Source of the DNA: Mesostigma viride
Taxonomy: Eukaryota; Streptophyta; Mesostigmatophyceae; Mesostigmatales; Mesostigmataceae
Direction: 5' to 3'
Assembly (NCBI GenBank): GCA_009746045.1
Contig: RPFO01000111.1
Coordinates: forward strand, 475,301 to 539,300
Length of the DNA: 64,000 nucleotides
Shown here: in pieces, positions 10,882-21,837 of the stretch
Layout of the letters: each line of letters starts with the position of its first letter
Numbering within the stretch: position 1 is the stretch's first letter
Notes under the pieces: generated by a model
Told to the model about the DNA's origin: nothing
The model's database searches: none
Seen by the model: only the letters and a program-made list of their open reading frames with translations
Program-made: the position numbers and the translations under genes

Positions 10882-11940
10882 ATGCCGAAGCCCGGGCGGA
10901 AGCCAGGTTCGACAGGTGCTGGGAAGCAATTACCGAAAGCTAATCCCGAGGTGCCGACAGCTACTAAACAGACGGGAAAGGGCCGACTAGGCTGGCCGAC
11001 GCAGAAGAAAAGGCTCCATCAGGAGCTCTCCACTTGCTCGGGCCTGCCTGAAGTGTGCGCTGCCTTTGAGGCGGTCCTCGGGACCGACTGGGTAACTACT
11101 GTCAGCCGGTGGTCTGCGGCCCAGCTGGAGTCCGTCGTTGGACTGCTGGTCGACCACGTGGACGGGCCTGAAATTCTGGCAGCAGCGGACCCAAACGAAG
11201 CGCTAGTGGCAGCCCTCCAAAGCGCCCGGGACTTGGCGGACTCGGACGAAGAGGAGATGCAGCCACCACGCCGGCCCACGAAAGGGGCGAAAAAGGGGAC
11301 GAAAAAAGTCGGAAGCCCAGCCCCGAGCAAGGGAAAGGCCGCGGGGGATGTGAGGGAGCAGCTCTTGGAGCTGGCGGCTATTATTGGCAAGCAGGGGCAG
11401 GCGGGCAAAGAAGAGGAGGAGGAGGAGGAGTCCGAGGAAGAGGATTTCCTGACGAAATTGAAGGATGCGCTGGCCGGGGCAGATGGGGCTTCCAGGAAGC
11501 CGAAAAAGACCAAAGGGGTGACGCTGCCCACTCGAGCACAAGTGGTGAATTGGAGGGTGCAAGAGAGAGTGCTCCCCGAGGTGCTCGAGGATGCCAACGA
11601 CAATGGAGGGGGGATAAAGAGTTGGATCATGGCTACTCGCCAAGGGGGGTGGAGGAACCAGGAAAGCAGGAAGGTGGTCATGAACATCGCCCTGGCCATG
11701 GACACACTCTTCAAGGAGTTGGGGCCGGCAGCCGGGGAGTTGGCTGGGGTAGAGTATCTCATGAGGGTGGTGGCAGCCATGCTCCTAGTGGAGAGCCAGG
11801 GGTCAGGAGGGTGGAAGGTGGCTGGCCACCTCCTTGCTCTCAAGGAAGATGCCTCCTTGGTGAGCAACCCGGCCATGAAGATGGCCCTGCAAAGCGCCAC
11901 GATGATGGAGAAGCTGGGCAAGGCCCAGCAAACCAAGTAA
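10882..11940 (+). CDS. Gag-like protein of the DIRS element
   Basis: 352 residues from an ATG 70 bp after repeat A1. The N-terminus is basic (MPKPGRKPGSTGAGK). The middle is Lys/Ala-rich, followed by an acidic run of glutamates around residues 175-193. The C-terminal third, starting near RAQVVNWRVQERVLPE, is helical and resembles the globular region of other DIRS ORF1 products. No zinc knuckle is present. It probably packages the element RNA. The frame is intact. The RT ORF starts 48 bp downstream in the same strand. Confidence 0.7.
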   Translation: MPKPGRKPGSTGAGKQLPKANPEVPTATKQTGKGRLGWPTQKKRLHQELSTCSGLPEVCAAFEAVLGTDWVTTVSRWSAAQLESVVGLLVDHVDGPEILAAADPNEALVAALQSARDLADSDEEEMQPPRRPTKGAKKGTKKVGSPAPSKGKAAGDVREQLLELAAIIGKQGQAGKEEEEEEESEEEDFLTKLKDALAGADGASRKPKKTKGVTLPTRAQVVNWRVQERVLPEVLEDANDNGGGIKSWIMATRQGGWRNQESRKVVMNIALAMDTLFKELGPAAGELAGVEYLMRVVAAMLLVESQGSGGWKVAGHLLALKEDASLVSNPAMKMALQSATMMEKLGKAQQTK

Positions 11941-11987
11941 ACACCGAAAGGGTAAACCGCTCCCCCTTCCCACTGCCTCTTCCTACA

Positions 11988-14531
11988 ATGCCTCTAAGCA
12001 CTACGTGGGGGAGAGTGAGGTCAGCACGCAGACGCCAGCGTGCAACTCGCCGCCGCCGGACCTTCACTCTACAACACAAGGTGATTACGTGGTTGAATTG
12101 GCTATGGCACGGGGGGGCAGACCCTCCGCCTAAATCTGGAGGCGCGTGCTCCAGAGGAACGGCGGAGGCCCTGAAAAGGGTCAAGAAGCACTGCGAGTGG
12201 TACAGTCGCCGCGTAACCGGCGTTGCGACAGGCCCCGCAGAAGGAAGTGATCTAATCTATGGGAAATGTAATAAGTATGAACAACTTGTGGCGGAGCGGG
12301 TGAGTCTGCCGAAGCGCGAGGTGGCAGGAAAGGCGAAGCTGCTGGATTTGCTGGCGCTACGACCTAGTTGGCGAGAGGTGTACGCGAGCGAAGCCAACTG
12401 CATCAAGCCGGAGGTGGCTGCCAGTGCGAGGTATTGGAATGTACCTGCCCCCAGCCGAGGGTGCACCATGGCGGAGTGGGGCAAGTTGATGGGGAGGGCA
12501 GCGGACGTGGGGATGGTGGAGTTCCGAGAGACGCGGCCAAAGTGGGTAGACGGATGTTTTGGGGTGGCCAAAGGAGTGGGGGAGTTAAGGCTCATTGTGA
12601 ATAAGAAGTTGGGGAACGCACTGTGGGTGGACCCCCCTAAGACGGTGTTACCCCACCTGGGCATATACTCGGAGGTCTATATCAAGGGTCGGTGCTACAC
12701 GGCCAAGAGCGATCTGGTCTCGTATTACTATACCATCCAAGTGCCGGAGTGGTGGTGGGATTATCAAGGGCTACCTGATGTGTGGTCCACCGATGTCGGG
12801 CTGCCGGGGCGGCGGAGGAGGGTGTGGCCAGTGCTGAAAGTGCTGGCCATGGGGCACTCCCACGCTGTAGCGCTAGGGGAAGCCATCCATGAGATGGTCC
12901 TCTATGCCACGGGCGCTTTGGATCCTAGACGGCAGGTGAACCGCCTCACAAGTGTAGGGGAGCTGACCGTGCTTCGGAATGCATGGGGTAACCCAACCGC
13001 CCTAGCCATCGAGTACAAGGAGGAGAGCACGAGGGAGATGCAAATCGACCTTGAGGACCCCCCTGCCCCTATGGTATCCATCACTATTGATGACCTGGTG
13101 GTCAGCAATGGGCGCACGTGCGAGGCGGTGAATCGCTTAATCGCGAGTGCTATTGAAGACGGGTACGCGCCTAACAACCTTGTGCCCTCCAAGGACAAGA
13201 CGATCATGGCTAGCCCGGAGGGGGAGGACGAGCTAGAAGCTCTGGGTGTTGTTCACCGGCGGGATGGGGTGTTGGAGCCGACAGCTAAGCAGCTCACCCT
13301 TGTGGTTGCGCACACTCGTGTACTCCTCGAGAGGGGACGCGCTACCGCTGAGGCGCTGGCGGCCGTCGTGGGCCGGTGGGTGTGGCTGCAGATGCTCAGC
13401 CGCACTTGCTTGTCCATATGGCAGCAGAGTTTTAAGTTCATCAACCTCAAGGGGTGGGGCCAGCGAACGCGACCTTTGTGGCAAGGTGTGCGCGATGAGC
13501 TCGAGTGTGCCATGGCGTTGGCCCCCATGCTCCGTGTGGACCGGGGGGCTGCCCTGGCTCCGGTGGTGGTGGCCTCGGATGCGTCTAGTTTTGGGCAGGG
13601 GGTTGTCTACGCTGAGATGGCCCCAGCTGAGGTGACGGAATTAGCTCGGGCCCGGGAGGTGCGGGGTTACCCAACCCTCCTCACCCCAGGTGAGGCCATG
13701 TATGCCGGGCCTAGACCCTTGACCAAGGCCGCGGAAAAAGCCATCATCCACGGGCGATGGCGCGTCGGGATCAAGAGTCGCTGGCGCGATTCGACCATGC
13801 ACATCAACGAGAAGGAAGTGCGGGCCGCTGTGAAGGGGGTGGAGCGCTCGGCCCGGAACCTCGGAACATGGGGTAAGCGGGTGGTGAGGTTAGTGGACTC
13901 CACTGCCGCTTTGGGCTGCTTGGCTAAAGGGCGTTCCTCTTCTTACCGGTTAAACAAGCAATGCCGCCGGTTGTGCGCTCTTACGTTGGTCACCGGCAGC
14001 CGCTCACAATGGGTCTGGACGCCAAGTGAGCTTCAGCCTGCGGATGGGCCTTCGCGGGGGCTTTCCATGGCTGCCTCGGTGGCCGGGTGGGTCCGCGATT
14101 TGACTCGCGAGGGTGTTCATCCCAATCCCGGGCCTCGGCTTGGCGCTAGCTACTTGACCCTTCTTGAGGGCAAGGTGAAGCCGGCTACTTTGATGGTTTA
14201 CCATCGGGGTCTTAGGTCCTTTTTCGCATGGTGGGCGAGCCGGCGGGGTCGGGTTGGCAGCTTGTTGCGCGGCTTGACGATAGAGGAATACTATTGCGAG
14301 TATGTCGCTTGGGCGCACTCACGGTGTTACAGCCGCCAGTTGTGTGTCAATGCGCTTATGGGCCTGAATTTGTACTTCCCCCGGGAGGTGCGGGATTGGG
14401 CCTTGGCACGAAGTGTTTTGGCTGGCTGGCGCACGTTGGCACCCCCTCGTGCCCCCCCCCCATTCCATGGGAGGCTGCGTTTGCGCTTGCTTGTACTATG
14501 GTGCTCCAGCGGCAGCCTCGTGCGGCTATGA
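11988..14531 (+). CDS. DIRS reverse transcriptase, RNase H and start of the recombinase
   Basis: The ATG at 11988 opens 848 codons. RT motifs are in order: GELRLIVNKKLGN, then AKSDLVSYYYTIQVPE with the first catalytic Asp, then VSITIDDLVVS with the Asp pair. RNase H follows: VASDASSFGQG (Asp), HINEKEVRAA (Glu), VRLVDSTAAL (Asp) and QPADGPSRG, the ADxxSR end typical of DIRS elements. After GVHPNPGP (14112-14135) comes the N-terminal SAM-like domain of the tyrosine recombinase. The frame is lost at a run of C residues near 14450-14461. The catalytic part of the recombinase is in another frame. Confidence 0.88.
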   Translation: MPLSTTWGRVRSARRRQRATRRRRTFTLQHKVITWLNWLWHGGADPPPKSGGACSRGTAEALKRVKKHCEWYSRRVTGVATGPAEGSDLIYGKCNKYEQLVAERVSLPKREVAGKAKLLDLLALRPSWREVYASEANCIKPEVAASARYWNVPAPSRGCTMAEWGKLMGRAADVGMVEFRETRPKWVDGCFGVAKGVGELRLIVNKKLGNALWVDPPKTVLPHLGIYSEVYIKGRCYTAKSDLVSYYYTIQVPEWWWDYQGLPDVWSTDVGLPGRRRRVWPVLKVLAMGHSHAVALGEAIHEMVLYATGALDPRRQVNRLTSVGELTVLRNAWGNPTALAIEYKEESTREMQIDLEDPPAPMVSITIDDLVVSNGRTCEAVNRLIASAIEDGYAPNNLVPSKDKTIMASPEGEDELEALGVVHRRDGVLEPTAKQLTLVVAHTRVLLERGRATAEALAAVVGRWVWLQMLSRTCLSIWQQSFKFINLKGWGQRTRPLWQGVRDELECAMALAPMLRVDRGAALAPVVVASDASSFGQGVVYAEMAPAEVTELARAREVRGYPTLLTPGEAMYAGPRPLTKAAEKAIIHGRWRVGIKSRWRDSTMHINEKEVRAAVKGVERSARNLGTWGKRVVRLVDSTAALGCLAKGRSSSYRLNKQCRRLCALTLVTGSRSQWVWTPSELQPADGPSRGLSMAASVAGWVRDLTREGVHPNPGPRLGASYLTLLEGKVKPATLMVYHRGLRSFFAWWASRRGRVGSLLRGLTIEEYYCEYVAWAHSRCYSRQLCVNALMGLNLYFPREVRDWALARSVLAGWRTLAPPRAPPPFHGRLRLRLLVLWCSSGSLVRL

Positions 14532-15064
14532 TGGTCATCGTTATTTTCCAACAATACCTGCGGGTATCGGAGGCGCTCAACCTGTTGGTCGGCCATGTGC
14601 GCTTGCAGCCTGATGTTCGGTTGCGGGGTTCGCAGCGGGGCGCCTTGTTGTTGATGTCAGCTAAGACGGCTAAGGGGGAGGTGCAGTCTGTGGTGATCGA
14701 GGATGTCATGACTGAGACCCTCTTGCGGGCTTGTATGCGTGGCAAGGCGGCCTGGGAGCGGGTGTTCCCTTACGATTATGCCCAGTTCAGCCGGGTTTGG
14801 CATCAGGCCACGCAAGCTTTGGGGGTCGACACGGTGTTTACCATTCACGGGCTGCGGCATGGGGGGGCTACCTATGATTTTTTGCGGCAGCGCAGCATGG
14901 CTGATATTCAGCATCGGGGTCGCTGGCGCAGCAGCAAAACTGTCGCCCACTATGTGGGATTGCACCGGAGCTTGGCCCTCACCCTTCCTGACGCCCTGGT
15001 TCGGGCTATCGCCGCCTGCCCCCCGCGCATTTGGCGGAGCGTCTTTTCTCTGCCTTCCTCTTAA
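14451..15064 (+). pseudogene. Tyrosine recombinase catalytic domain of the DIRS element
   Basis: Frame -1 relative to the RT ORF. The tetrad is visible: Arg in YLRVSEALNL, His-x-x-Arg in TIHGLRHGGATYDF, the RW position in HRGRWRSSKT, and the nucleophile Tyr in VAHYVGLH. The stop is at 15062-15064. The domain would join and resolve circular cDNA. The change of frame at a homopolymer suggests a one-base indel, or less likely recoding or a sequencing error. All catalytic residues are retained, so the damage is slight. Confidence 0.85.
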
Positions 15065-15140
15065 GTTCCCTTCATTCTTGTCTTATGCGTCCACCGGTTT
15101 TTGTTTTGCCCCTGGCTTGGGTCGCCAGGGAGGGATGTAA

Positions 15141-15820
15141 GGGTAAGGCTAGCCTTTTTGGACATAAAGTGTTCCCATGGGTAAGGATGGCCAGTTGAGG
15201 GCCACTTCCCGATGTGCTCTACTTATTGTTTTAATAAAGAGTCTGGTTACCCTGGAGTTCCACGGTTAATAGAATCGGGGTTCTCTGAACATAGTTTCTT
15301 TATAGTGATACGGAAGGGGAGCCGCTGATGCTAGGTGAAATAGAGCTGGGTGATGTGATCGTAATAAGGTTGATTAGGCTTCTAGTGTACGAGTATTACG
15401 GAAGATATGGCCTAATTGTTGCGGCCCATACCTTGACGGTGTGCTGAGTACCTTGACGACGGATTTTTGCGTCTAGGTTCTCCTAGCAGATCTGTGATTG
15501 CGGACGGGTTTGCAACAGGCAATATCTGAAGTAAAACTTGACGGCTAAAACTGTTTAGAGGCCGTTGCCGGATCTGGCCGTTGGTAGAGAGCCGTTGGCC
15601 TTGAAACACGATAAAAGCTTGCTCACCTAGCTCATGGCGGTCTCTTTTGTTTTCCCACCCGCCCTCCCTGTGTGTTGCCTGTTTGGGGGTAAGGCTAGCC
15701 TTTTTGGACATAAAGTGTTCCCATGGGTAAGGATGGCCAGTTGAGGGCCACTTCCCGATGTGCTCTACTTATTGTTTTAATAAAGAGTCTGGTTACCCTG
15801 GAGTTCCACGGTTAATAGAA
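15141..15820 (+). repeat. DIRS right end: B1, A2, B2
   Basis: B1 (15141-15274) and B2 (15687-15820) start gggtaaggctagcc and end ggttaatagaa. A2 (15275-15653) copies A1. Between A2 and B2 lies a short unique stretch. Confidence 0.93.
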
Positions 15821-17385
15821 TGGCATATTTTAATGAGCAATATGCTTGACATTTACCTTAGAGTCCGGCAAGTAGTTTGCGTGCCAGCTCGTGCTCGTAG
15901 CATCAACAGATCGCAGAGTATCATCTTCGTGATCACCCTGCTGTGTTGAATTTACTAGTGTGCTCCATGCAGAGGCAGAAGAAGCACGCTCAGCCTCCGC
16001 AGGTCCACCGGCAGATCCTGTGCGTGCAGCAGAAAAAAATTCATGTTTGGCACATGTCTAGTATGTATGTTAGGATTTGCTGATGGTAGTATTGCTCCAT
16101 GAGCACGTCTTGAGGTTGTGAAACAGTTGAGCATGCAGGGTGATCTCGCATTCAGCTGTCTTTTTTTCCTCAAGAGGCGGCAGGGCTCCAATATTGGGGC
16201 CGTACACAATCTTGCAGCGAGGCCATTATATACATGATGTCATCTGGTACCCAGCCAGCTCAGATAAATGCAAGTAGGTTACCTAGTAATTCCCTCGTTA
16301 TCTTCAGCGCTCCGGCATGGTTATCTTTCAAACCTTATCATACAATGTTACTAATTAATATTGAATAGAGACGACATTCTTTTATCACGATCATGATGAG
16401 ATCACGTATTGCCGGCAAATTGTACTGCAGGCGCCCTTCGCATGGCGGGTGCACATATGCATTGTGCGCACAATGCATGCTTAGTTTAATTCTGAGATAT
16501 ACAATCCGATATGATATGTAAACATTGACGTGGGGTACGTGAAAGACCTACTCTAGAGAGTAAAAGTGGTACGCAGGTGTGGGCCGGCCAGCCGCGCGGC
16601 CATGATACCGAGGTAACTTCAGAAGGAAATATCGGGGGAATACCGTAACAAGATACCCTATAACTTTTGGCGGCCATTTCGCCGTCAAAACAAAGCTGGG
16701 TAAGGCAGGCGAAAAAGATTACCAGCTCGTACACGCATAGGGGAAAGGATGTATCAAATTAAACGAGGTAATTATAAAGGAAGGGTGCCCATAATTAGGT
16801 ATGTAATCCATACTTCCATTCTAACACTCTTCATTCAGAAGCGTCAAGAAACAATCAACGTTTACAGGTAATGAACACGAAGGGCTGACTACATGATCAA
16901 GCACAACGCGGATTCGCGTCATTACTGTAGAACAGAGACTACCGGCACGGACAATCCACAGCAGCATCATGCATAAGAAGAACCCGCGGCCGAATAATGA
17001 GGGGCCGGGTCCCTTGGATCATTCGGAACCTCGCTTGTGTACAAAAATTAGCTTACGTAAGATCTTGATTGAAGTCCCACGATCAGAACCGCCTTGCGCA
17101 CTCGTGTCAGTGCTAGCCCGCACGCCGAAAGATGTAGACACGATGAGCAATAATGTCGAGATAAAAGCCACATGGTGCTTGAATGCATCATGCGCCATTG
17201 GAAACGGCCGGGACGCTCCTGCTTAAGAACTACGCCGGAGCCTCCTAGGCTGTATGTGGTAATATGTTAAGTTCGGTTAGCCTGGAAATGCTCAAAACTC
17301 CAAAGCAGTCTGTGAAGTGTAAGTGAAATACCAGCAACCGACGCCATTGTCCGGTTCTTGCTGGCTGCCAGTTTATTGCTGCCGG
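15821..17385. other. Element A, region between DIRS and the short end; nothing recognised
   Basis: Moderately AT-rich DNA without convincing ORFs. A few acceptor-like tracts on the minus strand (near 16030) could mark remains of element exons, but no product is recognisable. Confidence 0.4.
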
Positions 17386-17599
17386 CCTCATGTGCGGCGG
17401 TAATTTTACGTTGTATGGATGTTACGCTGCACCAGTCTGTGCTTTTTTACGTAGTACCAGTGTAGTGTAGAAATCCAAAAGCGCAAACGCCCAAAGCCAA
17501 CTACCAAGACGCCCAAAGCCCAATTCCAAGACGCCCAAAGCCCAAAGGCGGGCGAGTCTGGCGCGGCGCCGGCCATTGGGCCCCGGAATAAGAAATACC
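17386..17599. repeat. Short-type end (TIR) of element A
   Basis: Inverted match to 3682-3900 and closest, inverted, to the left end of D (34432-34760). The similarity to D continues inward past 17300 (gcatttccaggctaacc region). Confidence 0.88.
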
Positions 17600-17616
17600 C
17601 GTTGCTACGTTGCGAT

Positions 17617-18268
17617 TAGGGCTGGCACATCCGGGTATTTTCTCGACCCGGACACGAACACGAACACCTGGGGAGAGTACCCGAACCCGAACCCGAACAT
17701 GTTCGGTACATTCCCAGGTGACCCGAACACGAACACGAACATGTACTGTTAGGATTGAGTGACCCGAACCCGAACCCGAACATACCCGAACATTTTACCG
17801 AACACGAACAATTCACTAAATAAATTAAAATAAGTGAGAAACTATACATAGTTTGTTGTCACTTTTCATAATACGCAATAAATTAAGAATGATTACGTAA
17901 TCATTACCTAAACTAGTCCGGTCGTGCTTAGACAATTCTACTACCGTACAACAGCTTTGCTCTTGCCAGCGTGTCGGCGTACTAATCTAGGCCGCTTTTT
18001 CATCAGAGAAGCGTTGCCTAGTCGGATCACTGGATGGTACTACAGGGATTCCGCCAGAAAATGTTCGGTACCGGGTCAGAGGCGAACATGTTCGCCCGGT
18101 TCCCAGGGTGACCCGAATACGGACACGAACATGTTCTGAAGTTTCCAGGTGACCCGAACCCGAACAGCACATGTTCGGCCGAACATTTTTGCCGACCCGA
18201 ACACCGCACATGTTCGGTATTCGCCCGAACATGTCCGTGTTCGGTATGCGGCGGATGTGCCAGCCCTA
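17617..18268. mobile_element. Non-autonomous hAT-like MITE
   Basis: 652 bp with inverted ends tagggctggcacatcc and an 8-bp duplication, gttgcgat, at 17609-17616 and 18269-18276. The duplication length and the tagg(g) terminus are characteristic of the hAT superfamily. Inside are many copies of acccgaacccgaac and the palindrome gaacatgttc, and no transposase ORF. It landed within 10 bp of the right end of element A. Confidence 0.88.
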
Positions 18269-18276
18269 GTTGCGAT

Positions 18277-18597
18277 TCAGTGGACACGGCTCGTCGGGAA
18301 TGCCGGCCGTCCGTGATTTGATCCGGATTGCCCACGAGAAGAAGATGGAGTGGGCGGACTTTTACAGCCGTTTGAAGGAACTCCTGGTGCCCGAGGGCCT
18401 GCTCAAGTCGATCAAAGATATGATGCGGATCCTCACTTTTGAGGTGTCGGGCGACCCGGTCCAGGCGACACTGGCATTCGAGAGGATGCTGGAAGACACT
18501 ACGTTGACTTTTCCAGATGATTTCAGCGTCGTGCTTTTCCTGGGCAAGGCCCTCGCCAGTGGTGTGATTACTGACAGCAGTATCCAAGGCTTGGCTC
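18277..18597 (+). pseudogene. gag: Copia gag, middle fragment
   Basis: Encodes about 107 residues in the gag frame, including MEWADFYSRLKELLVPEGLL and a likely capsid-type helical region. It ends where element C inserts. The next gag piece is the short 34403-34431 stretch between C and D. Confidence 0.78.
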
Positions 18598-19331
18598 GGT
18601 ATTTCTTATTCCGGGGCCCAATGGCCGGCGCCGCGCCAGACTCGCCCGCCTTTGGGCTTTGTGTCACACTTTGGGCGTCTTGGAATTTGGCTTTGGGCGT
18701 CTTGGAAGTTGGCTTTGGGCGTTTGCTCTTTTGGCAGATTTCTACACTACACTGGTACTACGTAAAAAAGCACAGACTGGTGCGGCGTAACATTTTTAAA
18801 CTTGGTAAAATTACCGCCGCACAGCCAGCCAGAACTGGACAAGGTGATGGCCGCAAGTAGTCGTTGCTGGGCTATCGTATTTGTAGCATGGGGCGTTTCA
18901 CCGAGTCTACGGTTAGCATGATGGGGAGGATTCCTAACCTTCATTATGTGGGTTAAGTAGGGGTGCTCATAGTGGCCGGTTTCCCTCGCTTCCTTGTAAA
19001 CCAGGCTCTGCGTCAAGATCACAGACGACTGGGTAAGTAGTTGTTCCAGTCTGTTCTAGTTTGTATGACGCCTGCTATTAGGCGTTCTTGTTATTGTCGT
19101 TCATCATCGCCGTGACCGTCGTGGCCAGCAGCGTGCTTTTTTTACATACCGGATGGTGTCGACTTGTTTATTGATAGCGCATTGGTGAATATCGCTGCAT
19201 GGAGGAATATCGGCTACAACCCGCGGGAAAGTGCTGGCTCCAATGTTCTTTTTGTATGCAGGATGACGGCACTGCCAAGCCGGAGACGAATATGACGCAC
19301 GGTATAATGCCAGTCATTCAGACCGACTGCG

Positions 19332-20435
19332 CGACTGGTTGTGGGATACACGTTAATTCCTGGTTGTGGGATGTGTTCCTTGTTGTGGGATACTTGTTCC
19401 TGGTTGTGGGATGCACGTTCCTGGTTGTGGGATAGTCGTTCCTGGTTGTGGGATGTGTTCCTGGTTGTGGGATGCACGTTCCTTGTTGTGGGATACTTGT
19501 TCCTGGTTGTGGGATACACGTTCCTGGTTGTGGGATACACGTTCCTGGTTGTGGGATGTGTTCCTTGTTGTGGGATACTTGTTCCTGGTTGTGGGAAACA
19601 CGTTCCTGGTTGTGGGAAACACGTTCCTGGTTGTGGGAAACACGTTCCTGGTTGTAGGATACACGTTCCTGGTTGTGGGAAACACGTTCCTGGTTGTGGG
19701 AAACACGTTCCTGGTTGTGGGAAACACGTTCCTGGTTGTAGGATACTTGTTCCTGGTTGTAGGATACACGTTCCTGGTTGTGGGAAACACGTTCCTGGTG
19801 GTGGGAAACACGTTCCTGGTTGTGGGAAACACGTTCCTGGTTGTAGGATACTTGTTCCTGGTTGTAGGATACTTGTTCCTGGTTGTGGTATACACGTTCC
19901 TGGTTGTGGGAAACACGTTCCTGGTTGTAGGATACTTGTTCTTGGTTGTGGGAAACACATTCCTGGTTGTGGGAAACACGTTGCTGGTTGTGGGAAACAC
20001 GTTCCTGGTTGTGGGAAACACGTTCCTGGTTGTAGGATACACGTTCCTGGTTGTGGGAAACACGTTCCTGGTTGTGGGAAACACGTTCCTGGTTGTGGGA
20101 AACACGTTCCTGGTTGTGGGAAACACGTTCCTGGTTGTGGGAAACACGTTCCTGGTTGTGGGAAACACGTTCCTGGTTGTAGGATACTTGTTCTTGGTTG
20201 TGGGAAACACGTTCCTGGTTGTGGGAAACACGTTCCTGGTTGTGGGAAACACGTTCCTGGTTGTGGGAAACACGTTCGTGGTTGTGGGATACACGTTCCT
20301 GGTTGTGGGAAACACGTTCCTGGTTGTGGGAAACACGTTCCTGGTTGTGGGATACACGTTCCTGGTTGTGGGATACACGTTCCTGGTTGTGGGAAACACG
20401 TTCCTGGTTGTAGGATAGTCGAGCCTAGTTGTGGG
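19332..20435. repeat. Minisatellite 1, left array of C
   Basis: About 55 units of 18-21 bp (cctggttgtgggaaacacgtt). The main variants are gatacac, gaaacac and gatactt. The 21-bp period leaves several frames open on both strands. Confidence 0.95.
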
Positions 20436-20715
20436 ATGTGTTCCTGGTCCAAATATAAAGGGGCACGGGAATTAGCGATAGCAGAGGGGGCTCGGGAATA
20501 ACGTTAGCAGAGGGGCACGGGCACTAACGTTAGTGAAGGGGCACGGGCACTAACGTTAGCAGAGGGGGCTGGGCACTAACGTTAGTAAAGGGGCACGGGC
20601 ACTAACGTTAGCAGAGGGGGCTGGGCACTATCGTTAGTAAAGGGGCACGGGCACTAACGATAGCAGAGGGGGCTGGGCACTAACGTTAGTAAAGGGGCAC
20701 GGGCACTAACGTAAA
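20436..20715. repeat. Minisatellite 2, left array of C
   Basis: About ten 26-bp units around taacgtta. The array ends directly against core DNA at 20716, where D instead has intron sequence of the SWIM gene. Confidence 0.93.
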
Positions 20716-20919
20716 GTCTTTACCACAAGGGTTTGCTCACATGACGCTCGGGATCGCTTGGGACCTATTTATGGTAACGTGAGATAGGCCAGCTTTGAGA
20801 AAGCGAGGTAGTAAATCTATAACTTGGGGGAGAGGCCGGGTTTTGAGGAATCTACTACTGCATTAAACTAATTTACATAAAAACCTTTGAAATAAATGTC
20901 TTTTTGTGAATGCATGCAG

Positions 20920-21000
20920 ACCGTGACGTCATGGTGGGAGGTCAAAGCTCCTCTCTTGGTGTTCGGGAAGATGCCCGGACCTGCATTGAGGACTTGACAG
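20920..21000 (+). pseudogene. 81-bp exon of the SWIM gene, copy in element C
   Basis: Bounded by gcatgcag and gtgaatcg. Its sequence is close to 36556-36636. The following intron and last exon (from about 21415, P-D-L-E-V-E-G) are also kept. Exons 1-3 were lost where the inverted long end joins. Confidence 0.68.
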
Positions 21001-21837
21001 GTGAATCGTGATGTATGTTTTATACACATGAATAACAACCTAACAATGTTGTTGATTTGTTCGCATTTGATTGTAGTATCATTTAAGTTTTGGTAAGTTG
21101 TTCTCTACCTGAACTACATGCCGGATTGCTTTTTTGTACATGGCCATATATTTTTGCTCACAGGAAAACACACACAAATTGTCCAATACACATGATATCA
21201 CATGATATCGATCGACCATGCACCCACACATGATGTCGATCGGTTCTCGGTTTGGTAGTCTCGGTAAGGTATACTTTTTTTTGTTAATTTACATATGTCA
21301 AGAATGGCACACACATACGCTTAGCAGAACGCGGGTTTATTACCAGGGGCGTGTTTGGCATGTTCCCAAGTCCGATAATATCTTCTTGTCTTCCTTTGTA
21401 TGCATGCAGGCCCTGACCTAGAGGTAGAAGGAGCAGGTATACCGGGAAGACACCGCCACACCTGACGTGGGACGAACGAGCGCGACCTGTGCGACATCCT
21501 CCTGTGGCTCAAGTGCTGAAGAAGAGTTGCTCGCGGTTGTGTTAACCCATTCCCGATACCGATACAGATGTCCAGCACTAAAGGGCCTCTATGGAGCTTT
21601 TATTGAGAAAAACGTGGCAACTTGCACAGCGATGGAGTGTAGGGTAGAGGGTTGTAGACCCGCCCTGCGCACGCCTGTGAGGGTGCTCCGGTATGTAGTG
21701 TGCATCCTTTGTGTGTGTTATCATTAGTTGGCCTACTCACTACCAAGTGGGAGTGTAATTGTTCGTGGTGGGAGTCCTGCCTTGGATGCCGTCCGCCCCG
21801 GCAAGCCCTCCTCCAGGCAGTCAGGGGAACCACCATT

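Larger units (their letters stand above)
10432..15820 (+). mobile_element. DIRS-type retrotransposon with split direct repeats
   Basis: The order is A1 (10432-10810), ORFs, B1 (15141-15274), A2 (15275-15653), B2 (15687-15820). A1/A2 and B1/B2 are each practically identical. This split-direct-repeat layout is known from PAT/Ngaro-like DIRS elements, where the B1-A2 junction allows rebuilding of a circular intermediate. There is no target duplication, as expected for tyrosine-recombinase integration. The ORFs encode a gag-like protein, RT plus RNase H, and a tyrosine recombinase. Confidence 0.92.
3682..17599 (-). mobile_element. Giant Mutator-like element A
   Basis: Its ends are inverted repeats of roughly 210 bp starting ggtatttcttattccggggc. 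A 10-bp target duplication, cgttgctacg, lies at 3672-3681 and 17600-17609. The left end is the long type: unique subterminal DNA, then minisatellites 1, 2 and 3. The right end is the short type. The core (about 7.6-10.4 kb) matches inverted C and D, including an 81-bp exon of the SWIM gene at 9844-9924 on the minus strand. A DIRS element sits at 10432-15820. No transposase catalytic domain is visible, so any movement would need a transposase supplied in trans. Confidence 0.85.

Noticed and set aside
11019-11936. 305-codon minus-strand ORF opposite the DIRS gag
   Set aside because: Antisense shadow; no recognisable domain and low-complexity serine runs mirror the glutamate run of gag.
17617-18268. 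Telomere-like repeats (cccgaac) as an internal telomere
   Set aside because: The repeats lie between hAT-type ends with an 8-bp duplication and are not a regular telomeric unit.
19214-20501. Long ORFs of 350-550 codons on both strands (19.2-20.5 kb and 31.5-33.7 kb) with repeats such as GTCFPQP or GCGKHVP
   Set aside because: They are translations of the 18/21-bp minisatellite, whose period is a multiple of three; all frames stay open without selection.
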